Source: Actinomycetales bacterium (lineage in GTDB: Bacteria; Actinomycetota; Actinomycetes; Actinomycetales; Quadrisphaeraceae). From it: 60,562 nt of DNA. The notes beneath the pieces are model-generated. The model was given only the letters and a program-made list of their open reading frames with translations. It did not search any database and had not been told where the DNA came from. A program made the position numbers and the translations under genes. The stretch is from assembly GCA_022701985.1 (NCBI GenBank), contig JAKONK010000164.1, positions 1-60,562 of the forward strand, written 5' to 3'. Position 1 is the stretch's first letter; each line of letters begins with the position of its first letter. Below, piece after piece: positions 40,360-48,796 of the stretch.

Positions 40360-41528
40360 GCGGGCACCGGCAGCCGGGAGAAGGCCTCGTGCGCGGCGTC
40401 GAGGACGCCGGGGGCGAGCTCGCCGAAGGGCTCCACGACCAGCTGGTCGCGCTGGCGTCCGGTCCGCGACCAGGTGCCGACGGCGCGGCCGTCGACCAGG
40501 ACGACGGGTCGGAACACCCCGTTGCCCCCGGGGACCACGAGCGCCTCGTGCCCCGGGTCGAGCGCGGCGCTGCGGTCGGCGTACCCGAGGACGACCTCGT
40601 CGAAGGCGGCGGTCAGCAGCACCCCCGAGGTGCTCTCGCGCACGCCGTCGAGGTCCGCCACGAGCCCGGCCAGCTCGCCACCGCCCACGAGGGTGCGCCC
40701 CTCGCACGTCACGGTGACCAGGCGCCCCCGCGCCGCCGCGGCGGTCAGCGCCGCCTTGGCGACGCCGGTGGTCTGGTAGGTCCACCGGACCAGGTCGGCC
40801 ACCGAGACCGGGCCGTGGCCGGCGGCGTACCGCCCGCCCAGGTCGGCCAGCAGGGCGTCGTCGGGGTCGTCGTCGCGCCGAGCGCCCTCCGGCAGCCAGG
40901 TGCTGGCCAGGGCCACGAGCTGCTCGAGCCGGTCGCCCGGGCCGCCGCTGCCCCGCGTGGGGCCGAGCACCAGCTCCCCGCGGGTCGCCAGTCCGTTCAG
41001 CAGGCGGTACGTCGTCGCCGTCCCGGGCTCGAAACCGGCAGCCGCCCACGCCTCGCCCAGGGCGTCGCGGGTGGCGGGCCCGTCGGCCAGGCGCTCGGCG
41101 GCGACGGCGCTGGCGCGGTCGAAGGCGGCGTCGTCGAGACCGACCTCGAGCCAGCGCCGGGACGCCGCGCGCGCGGCGCGGGGGCCGAGCAGGCGCGTCA
41201 TCCACGCGGCGTCGGTGGCGGCGAGCAGGTGGAGGGTGCCGCGCATCGGCCAGGTGCGGACCACGGAGCCGCCGTCGAGCGCGGCCCGGACCGCACCGGT
41301 GTCGCGGGCCGGCGTCCGGCTGGCCACGGCGACGAGGGAGGCGGGGAGGTCCTGCCCCTGGACGGCGAGCAGGTGCCCCACCGCCGCGGCCGGGTCCTCC
41401 GGCAGCCCGGGGCTCCCGCCGTGCCCGGGCGGGGCCGCGAGCCGCTGCGACACCAGGCGCAGGCGCGCGACGTCGTCGGTGGTGAGGTCTGCGACGGGAG
41501 CGGGCACCCCGGGGAAGGCCTCAGGCAC
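40356..41528 (-). CDS. Winged-helix DNA-binding domain protein (HTH_42 / AlkZ-YcaQ-like)
   Basis: A 390-residue protein of the PF06224-type winged-helix family, which includes the DNA glycosylases AlkZ and YcaQ that open interstrand crosslinks. Landmarks are LRLVSQRLAAPPG and HLLAVQGQDLPASLVAVASR (a QxQ-like catalytic region), VVRTWPMRGTLHLLAATDAAWM (family signature), and GVLLTAAFDEVVLGYADRSAAL late in the protein. Repair activity is a family-level inference and has not been shown for this branch. The GTG at 41528 overlaps the ABC transporter stop by 8 bases, suggesting one message from 43398 down to 39493. Confidence 0.8.
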   Translation of the reverse strand: MPEAFPGVPAPVADLTTDDVARLRLVSQRLAAPPGHGGSPGLPEDPAAAVGHLLAVQGQDLPASLVAVASRTPARDTGAVRAALDGGSVVRTWPMRGTLHLLAATDAAWMTRLLGPRAARAASRRWLEVGLDDAAFDRASAVAAERLADGPATRDALGEAWAAAGFEPGTATTYRLLNGLATRGELVLGPTRGSGGPGDRLEQLVALASTWLPEGARRDDDPDDALLADLGGRYAAGHGPVSVADLVRWTYQTTGVAKAALTAAAARGRLVTVTCEGRTLVGGGELAGLVADLDGVRESTSGVLLTAAFDEVVLGYADRSAALDPGHEALVVPGGNGVFRPVVLVDGRAVGTWSRTGRQRDQLVVEPFGELAPGVLDAAHEAFSRLPVPA

Positions 41529-43398
41529 GGGTGGGCTCCTCGTCGGCGAACTGCGTGCGGTGGAGCTCGGCGTACCGGCCTCCGGCGGCCAGCAGCTCGC
41601 CGTGGGTGCCGCGCTCGACGACGCGGCCGCCCTCGACCACGAGGATCAGGTCGGCCTGCCGCACGGTCGAGAGGCGGTGGGCGATCACGAGGGCCGTCCT
41701 GCCCGCGAGCGCCTCGGCGAGCGCCGCCTGGACCGCTGCCTCGGAGGTGGAGTCGAGGTGCGCGGTGGCCTCGTCGAGCACGACCACGCGCGGGGAGGCG
41801 AGCAGGAGCCGGGCGATGGTGAGGCGCTGGCGCTCGCCACCGGAGAGGCGGTAGCCGCGCTCCCCCACGACGGTGTCGAGGCCGTCGGGCAGCGACTCGA
41901 CCACCTCGCGCAGCCGCGCCCGGCCGAGGGCGTCCCACACGTCGGCGTCGGTGGCCCCGGGGGCCGCCAGCAGCAGGTTGGAGCGCAGCGTCTCGTGGAA
42001 GAGGTGGCCGTCCTGGGTGACGACGCCGACGGCGGAGCGCAGGTCGGCGAAGGACAGGTCGCGCACGTCGACGCCGCCGAGGCGCACCGCGCCGGTGTCG
42101 ACGTCGTAGAGGCGGGGCAGCAGCGAGGCCGTCGTCGACTTGCCGGCGCCGGAGGAGCCGACGAGGGCGACGACCTGCCCGGGCTCGGCGCGGAAGGAGA
42201 CGCCGTGGAGCACCTGGGTGCCGCCGCGCGGGTCGAGCACGGCGACGTCCTCGAGGGAGGCGAGCGAGACCTGCTCGGCCGAGGGGTAGGAGAAGCAGAC
42301 CCTGTCGAGCTCGACGGTGAGCGGGCCCTCGGGCAGCGGGACCGGGTCGGGGCGCTCGCGCACCAGGGGCTCGAGGTCGAGCACCTCGAAGACGCGCTCG
42401 AAGCTGACGAGCGCCTGCATGATGTCGAGCCGCGCGCTGGCGAGGGCGGTCAGCGGCGAGTAGAGGCGGGTGAGGAGCAGGGCGAGGCTGACCACGGTGC
42501 CGGCCTCGAGGGTCCCGCGCAGGGCGAGGAAGCCGCCCAGGCCGTAGACCAGCGCGAGGGCGAGGGCCGAGACGAGCACCAGGGCGGTGACGAAGGAGTA
42601 CGACACCATCGCGGTGCGCACGCCGATGTCGCGGACCCGCTCGGCGCGCCCGGCGTACTCGGCGGACTCCCGGGCCGGGTCTCCCATGAGCTTGACCAGG
42701 GTGGCGCCCGCGGCCGAGAACCTCTCGGTGGTCTGGTCGGTCATGGCGGCGTTGTGGCCGGCGGCCTCGCGCTGCAGCCCGGCCAGGCGCCGCCCGACCC
42801 GGCGGGCGGGCAGCAGGAACAGGGGCAGGAGCACCAGGCTGAGCAGGGTGATCGGCCACGACAGGGCGAGCATCACCCCGAGGGTCAGCAGCAGCGTCAC
42901 GGTGTTGGAGACGATGCCGACGAGGGTGTCGCTGAAGGCGCGCTGCGCGCCCATCACGTCGCTGTTGAGGCGGCTCACCAGCGCACCGGTGCGGGTGCGG
43001 GTGAAGAAGGCGACGGGCATGCGCTGCACGTGGTCGTAGACGGTGGTGCGCAGGTCGAGGATGACCGACTCGCCGAGGTTGGCCGAGAGCCAGCGGCTGA
43101 GCATGCTCGCGCCGGCCTCGAGGACGGCGATGACCGCGATCAGCGCCGCCAGGCCCACCACCACCCGGGGTGCGGCGCCGTCGGTGATGGCCTGCACCAC
43201 CCGGCCGGCCAGCAGCGGGGTGGCCACCGTCAGCACGGCGAGCACGATCCCCACCACGAGGAAGCGGAGGATGCGCGCGCGGTGCGGGCGGGCGAAGGCC
43301 ATGACCCGGCGCAGGGTCTCCCGGGAGAAGGGGCGCTGGTCCTGCTGGCCGTAGGCCGACTTGTACAGGACGCTCCAGGCGGTCCCCTCGATGCTCAC
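41521..43398 (-). CDS. ABC transporter, fused membrane and ATPase domains (multidrug/lipid exporter type)
   Basis: A 625-residue half-transporter. Six transmembrane helices span about residues 35-330 (RFLVVGIVLAVLTVATPLLA as the first). The ATPase domain has Walker A GSSGAGKST (about 424-432), the Q-loop VVTQDGHLF, the signature RLSGGERQRLTIA, Walker B VVVLDEATAHLD and the H-loop VIAHRLSTV. It probably acts as a homodimer to export lipids or drugs. The N-terminus SIEGTAWSVLYKSAYGQQDQ precedes the first helix. The start is GTG at 43398. It heads the apparent operon with the winged-helix and SDR genes. Confidence 0.9.
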   Translation of the reverse strand: MSIEGTAWSVLYKSAYGQQDQRPFSRETLRRVMAFARPHRARILRFLVVGIVLAVLTVATPLLAGRVVQAITDGAAPRVVVGLAALIAVIAVLEAGASMLSRWLSANLGESVILDLRTTVYDHVQRMPVAFFTRTRTGALVSRLNSDVMGAQRAFSDTLVGIVSNTVTLLLTLGVMLALSWPITLLSLVLLPLFLLPARRVGRRLAGLQREAAGHNAAMTDQTTERFSAAGATLVKLMGDPARESAEYAGRAERVRDIGVRTAMVSYSFVTALVLVSALALALVYGLGGFLALRGTLEAGTVVSLALLLTRLYSPLTALASARLDIMQALVSFERVFEVLDLEPLVRERPDPVPLPEGPLTVELDRVCFSYPSAEQVSLASLEDVAVLDPRGGTQVLHGVSFRAEPGQVVALVGSSGAGKSTTASLLPRLYDVDTGAVRLGGVDVRDLSFADLRSAVGVVTQDGHLFHETLRSNLLLAAPGATDADVWDALGRARLREVVESLPDGLDTVVGERGYRLSGGERQRLTIARLLLASPRVVVLDEATAHLDSTSEAAVQAALAEALAGRTALVIAHRLSTVRQADLILVVEGGRVVERGTHGELLAAGGRYAELHRTQFADEEPTRA

Positions 43399-43417
43399 TG
43401 CGTCATCACACCGCCCA

Positions 43418-44875
43418 TCATGCGCGTCGGGTCTGACGCTCCCCCCGCTCGCGGGCCCGGCGCCGCCACGGGGCGGTGACCGCGAACAGCGCCAGGAAGA
43501 CCGCCCAGCTGCCGAGGCTCAGGAGCAGCTGCGTGCGGGTGTCCGCCCCCAGGCCCATCGCCACGAGGATCGCGACGATGGCCGCGATCGTGACGATCGT
43601 GAGCACCGGGTACAGCCACATCCTCACGACGAGGCGCTCCGGGTCGGTGCGCCGGCGCAGCACGAGCTGGCTCACGGAGATGAGGAGGTAGACGAACAGG
43701 ATCACCGCGCCGGAGGAGTTCAGCAGGAACAGGAAGACGCCCTCGGGGTCGATCGCCGCCGCGACGACGCACAGGAAGCCGACCACCGTCGAGGTGAGGA
43801 TCGCGGCGCGCGGCACCCCGCCGCGGCCCAGGCGCACCAGCGCCTGCGGGGCCTCGTGGCGCTCGGCGAGCACGAAGAGCATCCGCGAGGCGGTGTAGAG
43901 GCCGGAGTTGAGGCAGGAGAGCACCGCGGTGAGCACCACGAGGTTCATCACCAGCGGCGCGTACGGGATGCCCATCTCCGCCAGTGCCGAGGCGTACGGA
44001 GAGACCCGGAGCTCCTCGGAGTCCCACGGGACGATGCAGACCAGCAGGAAGATCGAACCGACGAAGAAGATGGCCACGCGAACCACGACGCTGCGGGTGG
44101 CGCGGGCCACCGCCTTGACGGGGTCCTTGGACTCGGCGGCGGCGATGGTGGCGATCTCGGCGCCCACCATCGAGAAGACCACGACGACGATGCTCGAGAA
44201 GACGGCCCCGACACCGAGGGGGAACAGCCCGCTCCCCTCGCCGGCCTCGGTGGAGCCCGCGGCGGTGAGCCCGGAGAAGTCCATCTGCTGCCCCGGCCAC
44301 AGGCCCAGCACGAAGGCCCCGCCGAGCACGAGGAAGAGCACGATGGCGGCGACCTTGATGCCGGCGAACCAGTACTCGAACTCCCCGAAGGAGCGCACGG
44401 AGACCATGTTGGTCACCGTCATCAGGACCATCAGCACCAGCGAGACCAGCCACAGGGGCGCCCCGACGTACTCCTGGATGATGCGCGCGCCGGCCACGGC
44501 CTCGAAGCCGACCACGATGACCCAGAAGTACCAGTACAGCCACGCGGTGGAGAAGCCCGCCCAGTCGCCCAGGGCGGAGCGGGCGTAGTCGCTGAAGGAG
44601 CCGGTGCCGGGGTTGGCGGTGGCCATCTCGCCCAGCATGCGCATCACCATGATCACCAGGACCCCGGTGAGGGCGTAGGTGAGGAAGGCGCCCGGGCCCG
44701 TGGTCCGGATGACCTCCCCGGACCCGACGAACAGGCCCGCTCCGATGACGCCTCCGATGGCGATCATCGTCAGGTGCCGCTGGCTCAGGCCCTTCTGCAG
44801 GCCCGGGCTGCCGTGCCCGCCGCGTCCGCCGGCAGCGGCGGCTCCCGGCGGGGTGTCCTCGGTGCGCGTCGTCAT
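43418..44875 (-). CDS. Amino-acid permease, APC superfamily (AAT/GabP-like)
   Basis: A 485-residue permease with twelve predicted helices. The family opening is QKGLSQRHLTMIAIGGVIGAGLFVGSG (residues about 27-53), followed by MRMLGEMATANPGTGSFSDYA and GWLYWYFW-like helix 3 (STAWLYWYFWVIVVGFE). It closely resembles bacterial GABA/aromatic/proline permeases that import an amino acid with protons. The ATG at 44875 begins a short acidic cytoplasmic tail. The stop is 19 bases before the ABC transporter start. The exact substrate cannot be read from sequence. Confidence 0.88.
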   Translation of the reverse strand: MTTRTEDTPPGAAAAGGRGGHGSPGLQKGLSQRHLTMIAIGGVIGAGLFVGSGEVIRTTGPGAFLTYALTGVLVIMVMRMLGEMATANPGTGSFSDYARSALGDWAGFSTAWLYWYFWVIVVGFEAVAGARIIQEYVGAPLWLVSLVLMVLMTVTNMVSVRSFGEFEYWFAGIKVAAIVLFLVLGGAFVLGLWPGQQMDFSGLTAAGSTEAGEGSGLFPLGVGAVFSSIVVVVFSMVGAEIATIAAAESKDPVKAVARATRSVVVRVAIFFVGSIFLLVCIVPWDSEELRVSPYASALAEMGIPYAPLVMNLVVLTAVLSCLNSGLYTASRMLFVLAERHEAPQALVRLGRGGVPRAAILTSTVVGFLCVVAAAIDPEGVFLFLLNSSGAVILFVYLLISVSQLVLRRRTDPERLVVRMWLYPVLTIVTIAAIVAILVAMGLGADTRTQLLLSLGSWAVFLALFAVTAPWRRRARERGERQTRRA

Positions 44876-44984
44876 CGTCCCGTCCTCTCACGAGCGGTCA
44901 GGCCGTTGCCCAGGGTGCTCTCCTCGGGCGTCCCGCGCCCAGGGGGGTGCGGGCGATCCGCCTCCCGCGGGAGACGCGCCGGCG

Positions 44985-46526
44985 TCAGGGCCGCCGGGTG
45001 GAGGGGTCCGGGCGGCCGGTCCGCTCGGGGTGGCCCGCGAGGACGCTGTGCTTGCGGGCGTAGGCGAAGTAGACGACGTAGCCGAGCGCCATCCAGACCA
45101 GGAAGCGGATCCAGGTCTCCAGGCTCAGGTTGAGCATGAGGTAGAGGCACGCCAGCACCGACAGCGAGGCGACGACGCCCACGAGCGGCACCCGGAAGGA
45201 GCGCTGCAGGTCAGGACGGGTGCGGCGCAGCACCACGACGCCGATGGACACCAGGATGAAGGCGAAGAGGGTGCCGATGTTGACCAGCAGGCTCAGCTCG
45301 GACAGCGGCACGAACGCCGCGAGCACCGCGATGGCCACCCCGGTGATGACGGTGATGCGCACCGGGGTGCCGGTGCTGGGGTTGGTGCGGGCCAGCGAGC
45401 GCGGGAGCAGCCCGTCGCGCGCCATCGCGAAGGCCACGCGGGTCTGGCCGATGATGAGGATCATCGTGACGGCGACCAGGCCGAGGCAGGCGCCGACCGC
45501 CACCACCGAGCCCATCCACCCGACGCCGATGGCGGTGAAGGCGGTGGCCAGGGGCGCGCCGTCCTCGGGGTCGATCTCGGTGTACGGCCGGACCCCGGTG
45601 ATCACCAGCGACACCGCCACGTAGAGCACGGTGACGACGGCCAGCGAGCCGAGGATGCCGATGGGGACGTCGCGCTGGGGGCGGCGCGTCTCCTCGGCGG
45701 TGGTGGCGACGACGTCGAAGCCGATGAAGGCGAAGAAGACCAGCGCCGCCGCGGCGACCACCCCGCCGACCCCGAAGACGGAGGGCTCCAGGCCGAAGAG
45801 GGTCTGCACGAGGGGTGCGGTGAGGGTGCTCTCCTCGGCCCCGCCCGCGCCACCGGCGCCCTGCGACGGCGGGACGAACGGCGACCAGTTGGCGGTGGAG
45901 ACGTAGAAGGCGCCCACCACGATGACGAGGAGCACCACGCCGACCTTGATCGCGGTCAGCACCTGGTTGAGGCGGCTGGAGAGCTTGATGCCGGTGGCGA
46001 TGACCGCGGTCAGCCCGAGCACGAGGAGCGCCGCCGGGAGGTTCAGCACCCCGTCACCCAGATCCGTGAAGCTGTCACCGACCGTCGTGATCGCTGTCGG
46101 AAGCGTGATGCCCACCTGGCCGAGGACCACCTGGAGGTAGGCGGAGAACGACGTCGACACCGCGGCCGCCCCGACCACGAACTCCAGGACGAGGTCCCAC
46201 CCGATGGTCCAGGCCACCAGCTCGCCGAGGGTGGCGAAGGAGAACGTGTACGCGCTGCCCGCGACCGGCACGGTGCTGGCGAACTCGGCGTAGCAGACCG
46301 CCGCCAGCGCGCACGCGACGGCGGCGATGACGAAGGACAGCGCCACCGCCGGGCCGGCGTTGGACGCCGCCGCCTGACCGGTGAGCACGAAGATGCCCGC
46401 GCCGACGCTGACGCCCACCCCGAAGACCACGAGGTCGAGGGCACCGAGGCCCTTCTTGAGGGAGTGCTCGGGTTCTTCGGTGTCGGCGATCGACGCCTCG
46501 ACCGACTTGGTGCGCCACAGGTCCAC
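44985..46526 (-). CDS. Amino-acid permease, APC superfamily (cationic amino acid/CAT-like)
   Basis: A 513-residue permease with about 12-14 helices. The opening HSLKKGLGALDLVVFGVGVS and VGAGIFVLTGQAA (residues about 21-53) is typical of the CAT/YfnA group, as are ALAAVCYAEFASTVPVAGSA and FFAFIGFDVVATTAEETRRP in helix 6. The C-terminal part, VPLVGVVASLSVLACLYLML, also fits. It probably imports a cationic or neutral amino acid. It is followed by the second permease after 109 bases, in which a 12-base palindrome (CTCCCGCGGGAG, 44962-44973) is seen. The GTG at 46526 gives the expected cytoplasmic tail with WRTKSVEASI. Confidence 0.88.
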   Translation of the reverse strand: MDLWRTKSVEASIADTEEPEHSLKKGLGALDLVVFGVGVSVGAGIFVLTGQAAASNAGPAVALSFVIAAVACALAAVCYAEFASTVPVAGSAYTFSFATLGELVAWTIGWDLVLEFVVGAAAVSTSFSAYLQVVLGQVGITLPTAITTVGDSFTDLGDGVLNLPAALLVLGLTAVIATGIKLSSRLNQVLTAIKVGVVLLVIVVGAFYVSTANWSPFVPPSQGAGGAGGAEESTLTAPLVQTLFGLEPSVFGVGGVVAAAALVFFAFIGFDVVATTAEETRRPQRDVPIGILGSLAVVTVLYVAVSLVITGVRPYTEIDPEDGAPLATAFTAIGVGWMGSVVAVGACLGLVAVTMILIIGQTRVAFAMARDGLLPRSLARTNPSTGTPVRITVITGVAIAVLAAFVPLSELSLLVNIGTLFAFILVSIGVVVLRRTRPDLQRSFRVPLVGVVASLSVLACLYLMLNLSLETWIRFLVWMALGYVVYFAYARKHSVLAGHPERTGRPDPSTRRP

Positions 46527-46592
46527 GGGGGCGGATCCTCGTCGTCGCGCTCCTCCGGCGCCAGCCGGGACGCTGCCCGCGCCGTCACGATC

Positions 46593-46621
46593 CGGTCACG
46601 CCCACCTCCCGGTGGTGACCG
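46593..46621. promoter_or_regulatory. Spaced inverted repeat between divergent genes
   Basis: CGGTCAC (46593-46599) and GTGACCG (46615-46621) form 7-base arms around 15 bases in the 210-base region between the CAT-like permease and the next plus-strand gene. It could be an operator or part of a permease leader. Apart from the -10 element at 46725 nothing else stands out in this intergenic region. Confidence 0.35.
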
Positions 46622-46724
46622 CCTGTCACCGGAGGTGTCCGCACCGCCGCGATGGTCCCCGTCCGCACCCCCGGAGCCCCCCCGCCGGCGGACCCGCGGT
46701 CGCGACGCTCGGTGAGCCTCTCGT

Positions 46725-46730
46725 TACGGT
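46725..46730 (+). promoter_or_regulatory. -10 element, leaderless promoter of hypothetical gene
   Basis: TACGGT exactly 6 bases before the ATG at 46737, giving a transcript that begins with the start codon. Confidence 0.55.
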
Positions 46731-46736
46731 CCTGCC

Positions 46737-47732
46737 ATGCTCGACGACGCGGCGACCCGCCCCGGGGCTGCCCCCGAGGAGCCGCCCCGGAGGTCCGACG
46801 GGGAGCCCGACCGCGAGGCGCCGCCCGCCTGGCGCCTCGAGCTCCGCCGGGCTCTGCTGGAGGTCTGCGTCCTCGACGAGGTCGACCTGGTGCCCACCGA
46901 GAGCGGGCTCAGCCTGCTCACGCCCGACGGTCCGAGGGAGCTGTCGGCTCGCCGGGCCGCCCTGGTGGTCGGTGACCGCCGCGCGGGCGACCCCGAGCTG
47001 CGGGTGCGGCTGCGCAGCTGGCTGCGGTGCCACGCCCACGTGAGCGCCGCGCACCTGCGGACGTCGGAGCTGCGGCCGCTGGCCCTCGGGCGCGGGCACG
47101 CGCTGCACCCCGGGAGCGGGTGGGTCCGCGAGCGCGTCCCCGGAGGGGTGCTGGACGTCGGCCTCGGCGTCGTGGGGGTGCCCGGCGAGGCCGGGGCGTC
47201 CCCGCTGTGGCCCGACGTGGTGGAGGCCGTGGCCGCCGCGACCCCGGCCCCCACCGCGGCGGGTCAGCAGGCCCCCGACACCGACGCCGCCTGGCGGGCC
47301 TCGCGCCTGCACCTCGACGCGATGGGCCTGCTGGCGGCCCGCCGCGTGGAGCGCGCGCTGCGGGCCCGGCTCGCGCAGGACGCCGGCGCTGCCAGCGGCG
47401 ACGCCTCGGGCGGTGGCGAGGGGGTGCCCGACGGGCGCGCTGCCGACGGCCCGGGTCCCGAGCTCACCGTCATCGACCCGGCCGGTGGGTGCGACGCGGT
47501 GACGCTGCTGGCCAGCGCCCCGCTGCGCCGCTGGCTCGCCCGCGCCGACGGCACCGGCCTGCGGGCGGTGGCGGTGCCCACCCGGGCCCGCGGCTGGACC
47601 GACCTGGCCCGCACCGACTCCACCTTCGTGGCGGCGGCCTGGACGGCGACCGACCCCGATCGCCGCGGCCTGCAGCGTCCCGCCCTGGTGACCGACGAGG
47701 AGGTCGTGCTCGCGCCGCACTGGCTGCGCTGA
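46737..47732 (+). CDS. Conserved actinobacterial protein of unknown function
   Basis: A 331-residue soluble protein that I do not recognise as a named family. It begins with a disordered charged stretch (residues 1-30), followed by a compact region LELRRALLEVCVLDEVDLVP and LRSWLRCHAHVSAAHLRTSE. A proline/glycine linker lies near 215-240, and a final domain reads LTVIDPAGGCDAVTLLASAP, WLARADGTGLRAVAVPTRARGW and AAAWTATDPDRRGLQRPALV. No signal peptide, membrane helix or catalytic motif is visible. The leaderless TACGGT element 6 bases before the ATG supports the start. It converges on the membrane protein next door, with 4 bases between stops. Confidence 0.65.
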   Translation: MLDDAATRPGAAPEEPPRRSDGEPDREAPPAWRLELRRALLEVCVLDEVDLVPTESGLSLLTPDGPRELSARRAALVVGDRRAGDPELRVRLRSWLRCHAHVSAAHLRTSELRPLALGRGHALHPGSGWVRERVPGGVLDVGLGVVGVPGEAGASPLWPDVVEAVAAATPAPTAAGQQAPDTDAAWRASRLHLDAMGLLAARRVERALRARLAQDAGAASGDASGGGEGVPDGRAADGPGPELTVIDPAGGCDAVTLLASAPLRRWLARADGTGLRAVAVPTRARGWTDLARTDSTFVAAAWTATDPDRRGLQRPALVTDEEVVLAPHWLR

Positions 47733-47736
47733 CGCG

Positions 47737-48777
47737 TCAGCCGGTGTGCTGGCGGCGCCGTCCTCGCGCCAGGAGGATCCCGCCGGCCACCACCGACAGG
47801 CCGATGAGGGCGAGGGCGGGCGCGAAGAGCAGCGAGTCGCCGAAGACGTCGAACGCGAAGTAGGAGAGCCCGCCGACGAGGTACAGCCCCCCGACCGCGA
47901 GGTGCACCCTGCGGTCGAGCCACACGCCGGCGGCGATGGCGGCGGCGCCCAGCACGAGGTAGGCGACCGCGGCGGGGGTGCCGCTGGAGCCCGCGTCCTC
48001 CAGCGACAGCAGGACGGCGAGACCGGCGGCGAGCAGGGCTCCCAGGTGCGGCCAGAACCCCTCGCGGCGCATCCGGCGGCGGTCCAGCAGCAGCGCCCCC
48101 GCGAACAGGCCCGCGGCCAGCAGCCACGCGGCGACCTGGCGCCCCAGGTCGGAGTCGGTCGCGTCTCCCAGGTCGAGCACCAGCCAGCTCACGGCGGCGG
48201 TGCCGGGGGCGAGCACGAAGCTCGCCCGGTGGCGCAGCCAGGCCCCGGCGGCGGCCACGACGGCCGAGACCTCCATGACCACCCAGGCGGAGGTGCCCCA
48301 GTCGTCGAAGGCGTCGTAGTCGGCGTACGGCGGCAGGTCGAGCAGGCCCGAGGCGGCGTGGGCGGCGTAGACCACCAGCGGCACCGTCGCCACGGCCACG
48401 GCCGCCACGACGCCCGCGGGCTGCGGCTGGCGCCGGCGGAGGAGCTCGGCGAGCAGCACGAACACCAGCAGGTAGCCGGTGACGATGGCGAGCCCGACCC
48501 CGGGGCCGTACGCGGCCCAGCCGCTGCCCGCGAAGACCGTCATCGCCAGCAGGGCGATGACGCCGCCGGTGTAGACGGCCACCTCGGCGGCCCGCGAGCG
48601 CCGGCCGGGCGGCGGCTCGTCGGTGCGCCGGTCCCGGTGCGCCGGGGGGTCCACCTCGACGGGTCGCGGGTCCGCTCCCCGCTCCAGCGCCGACCACAGG
48701 GCCTCTGCGCTGCCCGCGACCCCCGCCTCCCGCGCGGCGCGGTCCAGCGCCGCGCGGGTCACCCTGATCTCGTCCAC
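47737..48777 (-). CDS. Polytopic membrane protein of unknown function
   Basis: A 346-residue protein with a soluble N-terminus (residues 1-62, DEIRVTRAALDRAAREAGVA, then an arginine-rich stretch) and about eight to nine transmembrane helices, starting with AEVAVYTGGVIALLAMTVFA. Loops between helices are short and end in basic residues (LLRRRQPQP, LLDRRRMRREG). It looks like a DUF2157-type or similar actinobacterial membrane protein, but no function can be assigned. The GTG at 48777 is supported by CACCCT (complement of 48784-48789) 6 bases upstream. It lies 19 bases downstream of dxs on the same strand. Confidence 0.7.
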   Translation of the reverse strand: MDEIRVTRAALDRAAREAGVAGSAEALWSALERGADPRPVEVDPPAHRDRRTDEPPPGRRSRAAEVAVYTGGVIALLAMTVFAGSGWAAYGPGVGLAIVTGYLLVFVLLAELLRRRQPQPAGVVAAVAVATVPLVVYAAHAASGLLDLPPYADYDAFDDWGTSAWVVMEVSAVVAAAGAWLRHRASFVLAPGTAAVSWLVLDLGDATDSDLGRQVAAWLLAAGLFAGALLLDRRRMRREGFWPHLGALLAAGLAVLLSLEDAGSSGTPAAVAYLVLGAAAIAAGVWLDRRVHLAVGGLYLVGGLSYFAFDVFGDSLLFAPALALIGLSVVAGGILLARGRRRQHTG

Positions 48778-48796
48778 CCCGACAGGGTGGCGCGGG

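Noticed and set aside
44962-44973. Palindrome CTCCCGCGGGAG between the two permease genes
   Set aside because: A 12-base self-complementary GC-rich stretch is likely by chance here, and there is no supporting promoter or terminator feature, so it is mentioned only under the permease gene.
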